Assembly (NCBI GenBank): GCA_003254925.1
Contig: QANZ01002429.1
Coordinates: 238,516-302,515, forward strand
Length of the DNA stretch: 64,000 nucleotides
Direction: 5' to 3'
Source of the DNA: Chamaecrista fasciculata
Lineage: Eukaryota; Streptophyta; Magnoliopsida; Fabales; Fabaceae
In this document: positions 61,295 through 64,000 of the stretch, piece by piece
Layout: each line of letters begins with the position of its first letter
Position numbering within the stretch: the first letter of the stretch is position 1
The notes under the pieces: generated by a model
Seen by the model: the letters and a program-made list of their open reading frames with translations, nothing else
The model's database searches: none
What the model was told of the DNA's origin: nothing
Position numbers and translations under genes: made by a program

Positions 61295-61306
61295 TCTATA
61301 TAATAG
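61295..61306 (+). promoter_or_regulatory. Probable TATA box of the last gene
   Basis: TCTATATAATAG lies in a pyrimidine-rich context 345 bp upstream of the ATG. The pyrimidine-rich sequence after it (to 61368) looks like a leader exon, followed by a strong donor AAG|GTAAGA. Confidence 0.55.
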
Positions 61307-61373
61307 TCTCTCACATTTTCCTCCCTCATTCACATTCTCGCTCTAACCACTTTCTTTCAGACTCTAAGGTAAG

Positions 61374-61378
<5 letters not shown>

Positions 61379-61421
<43 letters not shown>
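61379..61421. repeat. (GA)21 microsatellite in the 5' UTR intron
   Basis: The run starts ten bases inside a predicted leader intron (donor at 61369, acceptor TTTTCAG at 61620). GA repeats near plant start sites can bind BPC proteins; any role here is inference. Confidence 0.85.
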
Positions 61422-61423
<2 letters not shown>

Positions 61424-61639
61424 GGGAGTTCTATAAACTTCTAATGTTCTATTCTATTCTATACAGGATACAGCTATAGCTAGGGTTCAGTTCATTTTGA
61501 TTATTTAGAGCCCCTTTTAATTTTCTGTTGAATCGGTGAAATTTTGATGTTTTTGTTTGCTTAGTTGATCTAGATTGTTTTTTTCCTGATCCTTTGGGTC
61601 GGATTTGTTTTTGGTTTTCAGGAATTTTATCTCAAGAAA

Positions 61640-63686
61640 ATGAGTAACTCGGACTCCGACGTCAGCAGCGGCCTTGTGTACTACTATGGTGAACTCTTCA
61701 CTCCTAATTATTTTCGCACTCTTCGGTTTGTTTTTTTTTTTTAAAATGTGCCTGATTATAATTTGTGTCTTTTTTCATTTTTCCTGATATTTTTACTTTG
61801 ATTTGATCCTTGTCCGTGATGAAAATTACGGATCTACAAAATATAAGATCGTGTGAGTAGACACAACCAAAATTGATGTAATGAATCTCTTTTATCCGAT
61901 CTCTAAGATTTTATCAATGACCAAATTTTATCCTTGGATCGGAAATGTATACAAATTAAATTTTTTTTTTTAAAAAAAAAACTTTGGACTTCTTCCCTTG
62001 AACTTTTTATCGGTAATTAATGAATTATTTAAGATCTGTGTATTTTAATTATACAGATCTCAAAAGAAAAAAAAAATCAATGAGAAACGAGAAATTAGAG
62101 AGGGGTCAAGCCCTTAGATCGTCTCTGGCCAAAAAGAAAAGCCCTTAGAAGTCTGAAAAATCTTAACTAAGACCATGGGTAGTCATAATCATAATAACTA
62201 AGAAATTGTACTTCAAAAAAAAAAAGTTTCGCTTCAGTGTAAGTGTACCCAAGATTTCTGACAAACATGTCTTCTTAATTCTTATCATTTGCTGAACCCT
62301 AAATCAATGGGTAAGCTGGATCTAGGAAACTAATTAATATAATTAAGGTTCATTTGATGCTACATATATAGTTCCCTGAGGTCCACTTTGTCCGAAATAA
62401 TGTGTTTCTGATGATTCGCATCTTGAAATTATCTTGACAGTAAGCAATATTACATATTTTGACAAGCAATATAGAAGCTGCATATATATGTACAATGTTC
62501 AGGGCTTGATTATATCGTGTACATAGGAACAGTGTTAATTTCTAGTGTGATTAATTAAGTTATAAGCTATATATGTATATTATGTAGTTCACACTATTTC
62601 GTTAAACAATATGAATAACTTGTAACTAATAGCTTTGGAATGTTGGGTCGGGTGTATACAGAACTGTATTTGATATGTTGATTACATCGTTCAAGCTATA
62701 TAGATGTAATCAATATTACATAGTGATTAGCTGTAATAAGCTAAGTATATATAGTGAGAACTTTGGCATGCGTACGTTTGTGTTCTTCTTCTGCATAGAC
62801 TACTTAATTAAATAGCCGCTGTTTCACGAGTGTCAATTACGTACGCATTATTACAACTTATGATTAATTAATGTTAATATGTTTAACTAACTTGGTTAAT
62901 TGCTTCATCGTTTACATTTTGGATGGAAGATGCGATTTCATCTGATGAAGCGCCCAAATCCATCATCTACATCACCTCTGATGATGATGATGCAGACGAA
63001 GTTACACAGCCTGTAGCTGACAATATTTATACTGAACATCATCAACCGGTATGCATTCGATCTGAAAACTGATTACTGTATTAATTTAAATACAAAATTA
63101 GTTGAACAGTAGCTAGTACGTACGTACAACATGCAATCATGATTGATATAGTTAGTTTTACATTAATTAATTATGATCGAATTGCTTTGATTTTAATTAA
63201 CTTCACATATTTATAATTAATAATATGCTAGCTAGGAACTAGATGTATTATTGGTGGTCAATCGATATACATATATATTTTGCAGAGACAACAATCAGAT
63301 GACGATGCGATAACCACCCTTGAGGCCGAAAATCTCATAGGCCAGCTCATTTGTAAGGAGTGGAATGGCGTGAAATATACGGGGAATGTCGCTTCTTACA
63401 ACCCCGAAAGGAGATGGTTTCGGGTATATATATATGCAATGCAATCACTTTAATTATCTTTGTAATTAATTCATTAAGTATTAGCTAGCGCCTAGCTTAG
63501 CTCTTTATAATTTTTTTCCCTGCACTTTATTATATATATATAATATATACTAATTAAAGTTGTGGATGTATATATATTTATGCAGATTGAGTACCATCAT
63601 GACGAGGAATCAGAGGACATGGACAGGGAGACCGTTCTCAAATATTTAGTAGATGATCAACCCTGTGATGACCAGCCCAGCTCAAG
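61640..63686 (+). CDS. Acidic protein with a Tudor-like segment, 5' part (runs past window)
   Basis: Four exons are visible: 61640-61688, 62930-63048, 63286-63423 and 63586-63686, all with GT-AG borders and compatible phases. They give 135 codons and a donor AG|GTATAT, so the gene continues to the right. The protein starts MSNSDSDVSSGLVYYYD, has acidic runs (ITSDDDDADE), then a segment LIGQLICKEWNGVKYTGNVA plus SYNPERRWFRIEYHHDEESE. That segment resembles the G-x-x-(V/I)-x-K-x-(F/W)-x-G-V-x-(Y/F)-x-G-x-V-x-x-(Y/F) pattern of plant Tudor-like modules in chromatin proteins. No named family can be assigned. A leader intron (61369-61620) is likely. The second acceptor (GGATGGAAG) has a poor pyrimidine tract. 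Confidence 0.65.
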
Positions 63687-63979
63687 GTATATATAGTTAT
63701 ATACATCATAAACTTAAAATTTTCAATATTCTACCAAAAAAAAGGAATTTTTCAATATCCCATAATAATTTACATATGTGTATATATATATAGAGCATGA
63801 ATGATGAAGTGACTTAAAACCTAATGGTCAAATGAAAGCATGAATAAAAATGAAAACACAATGCTACTTAAATAAATGTATCTTTATCATGAGATTTGTA
63901 TATTATACCTAAGTGTGGATATATATATAAAACTAAGCTTAGGAATGCATGTTGGATATATTGTGTTGGGATGCATATT

Positions 63980-64000
63980 GGGGGGGGGGGGGGGGGGGGG
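63980..64000. repeat. Poly-G run at window edge
   Basis: At least 21 consecutive Gs run to the last base. Such a tract is unusual in this AT-rich context and may be an assembly or sequencing artefact, or border a gap. Confidence 0.9.

Noticed and set aside
1-64000. CRISPR arrays, operons, ribosome binding sites, rRNA, tRNA
   Set aside because: This is plant nuclear DNA; none was seen, and I found no convincing tRNA A/B-box pair by eye, although a tRNAscan run would be needed to be certain.

Overview
The window is nuclear DNA from a dicot plant. It is AT-rich, has short GT-AG introns, plant-type miRNA genes, plant gene families and small non-autonomous transposons. The many small N gaps flanked by near-identical repeats suggest a short-read assembly of a heterozygous, probably outcrossing woody species; I cannot name the species from the sequence.

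Left half (1-31.6 kb). It opens with the 3' end of a DYW-type PPR editing-factor gene, followed by two MIR167 hairpins about 3.9 kb apart on the + strand. A repeat-rich stretch (8-12 kb) holds two inverted repeats. Next come a conserved gene of unknown function (-), a four-exon calmodulin-like gene (-), the tocopherol/plastoquinone methyltransferase gene VTE3 (-), a prenylated G-protein gamma subunit gene (+) divergent from VTE3, and a LONGIFOLIA/TRM-family gene (+) after about 6 kb without a recognisable gene. From memory, PPR/OTP86 - MIR167B - VTE3 - AGG1 - TRM5 matches the gene order at the end of Arabidopsis chromosome 3 (At3g63370-At3g63430).

Right half (31.6-64 kb). It holds a histone H2A.Z gene (-), a DUF506 (PDDEXK-like) gene (+) with a uORF-rich leader and a cluster of ACGT elements upstream, a 17-exon guanylate-binding-protein-like GTPase gene (+), and the 5' part of an acidic gene with a Tudor-like segment that runs off the right edge. 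The H2A.Z - DUF506 - GBP order matches my recollection of At2g38810-At2g38840. The window therefore joins two blocks that are separate in Arabidopsis.

The genes do not form one pathway. The main points for a second look are: the MIR167 pair with different 3' arms; a near-perfect 32-bp-arm hairpin at 9.9 kb; a complete MULE-type MITE with a perfect 9-bp target duplication; an apparent duplication of the P-loop exons of the GTPase gene, which I read as an unmerged-haplotype artefact around a heterozygous LINE-derived insertion; a 7-nt microexon in the same gene; and the multi-uORF leader of the DUF506 gene. Splice sites were placed by hand from GT/AG signals, reading phase and family homology. 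All spliced models given as complete stay open from start to stop.
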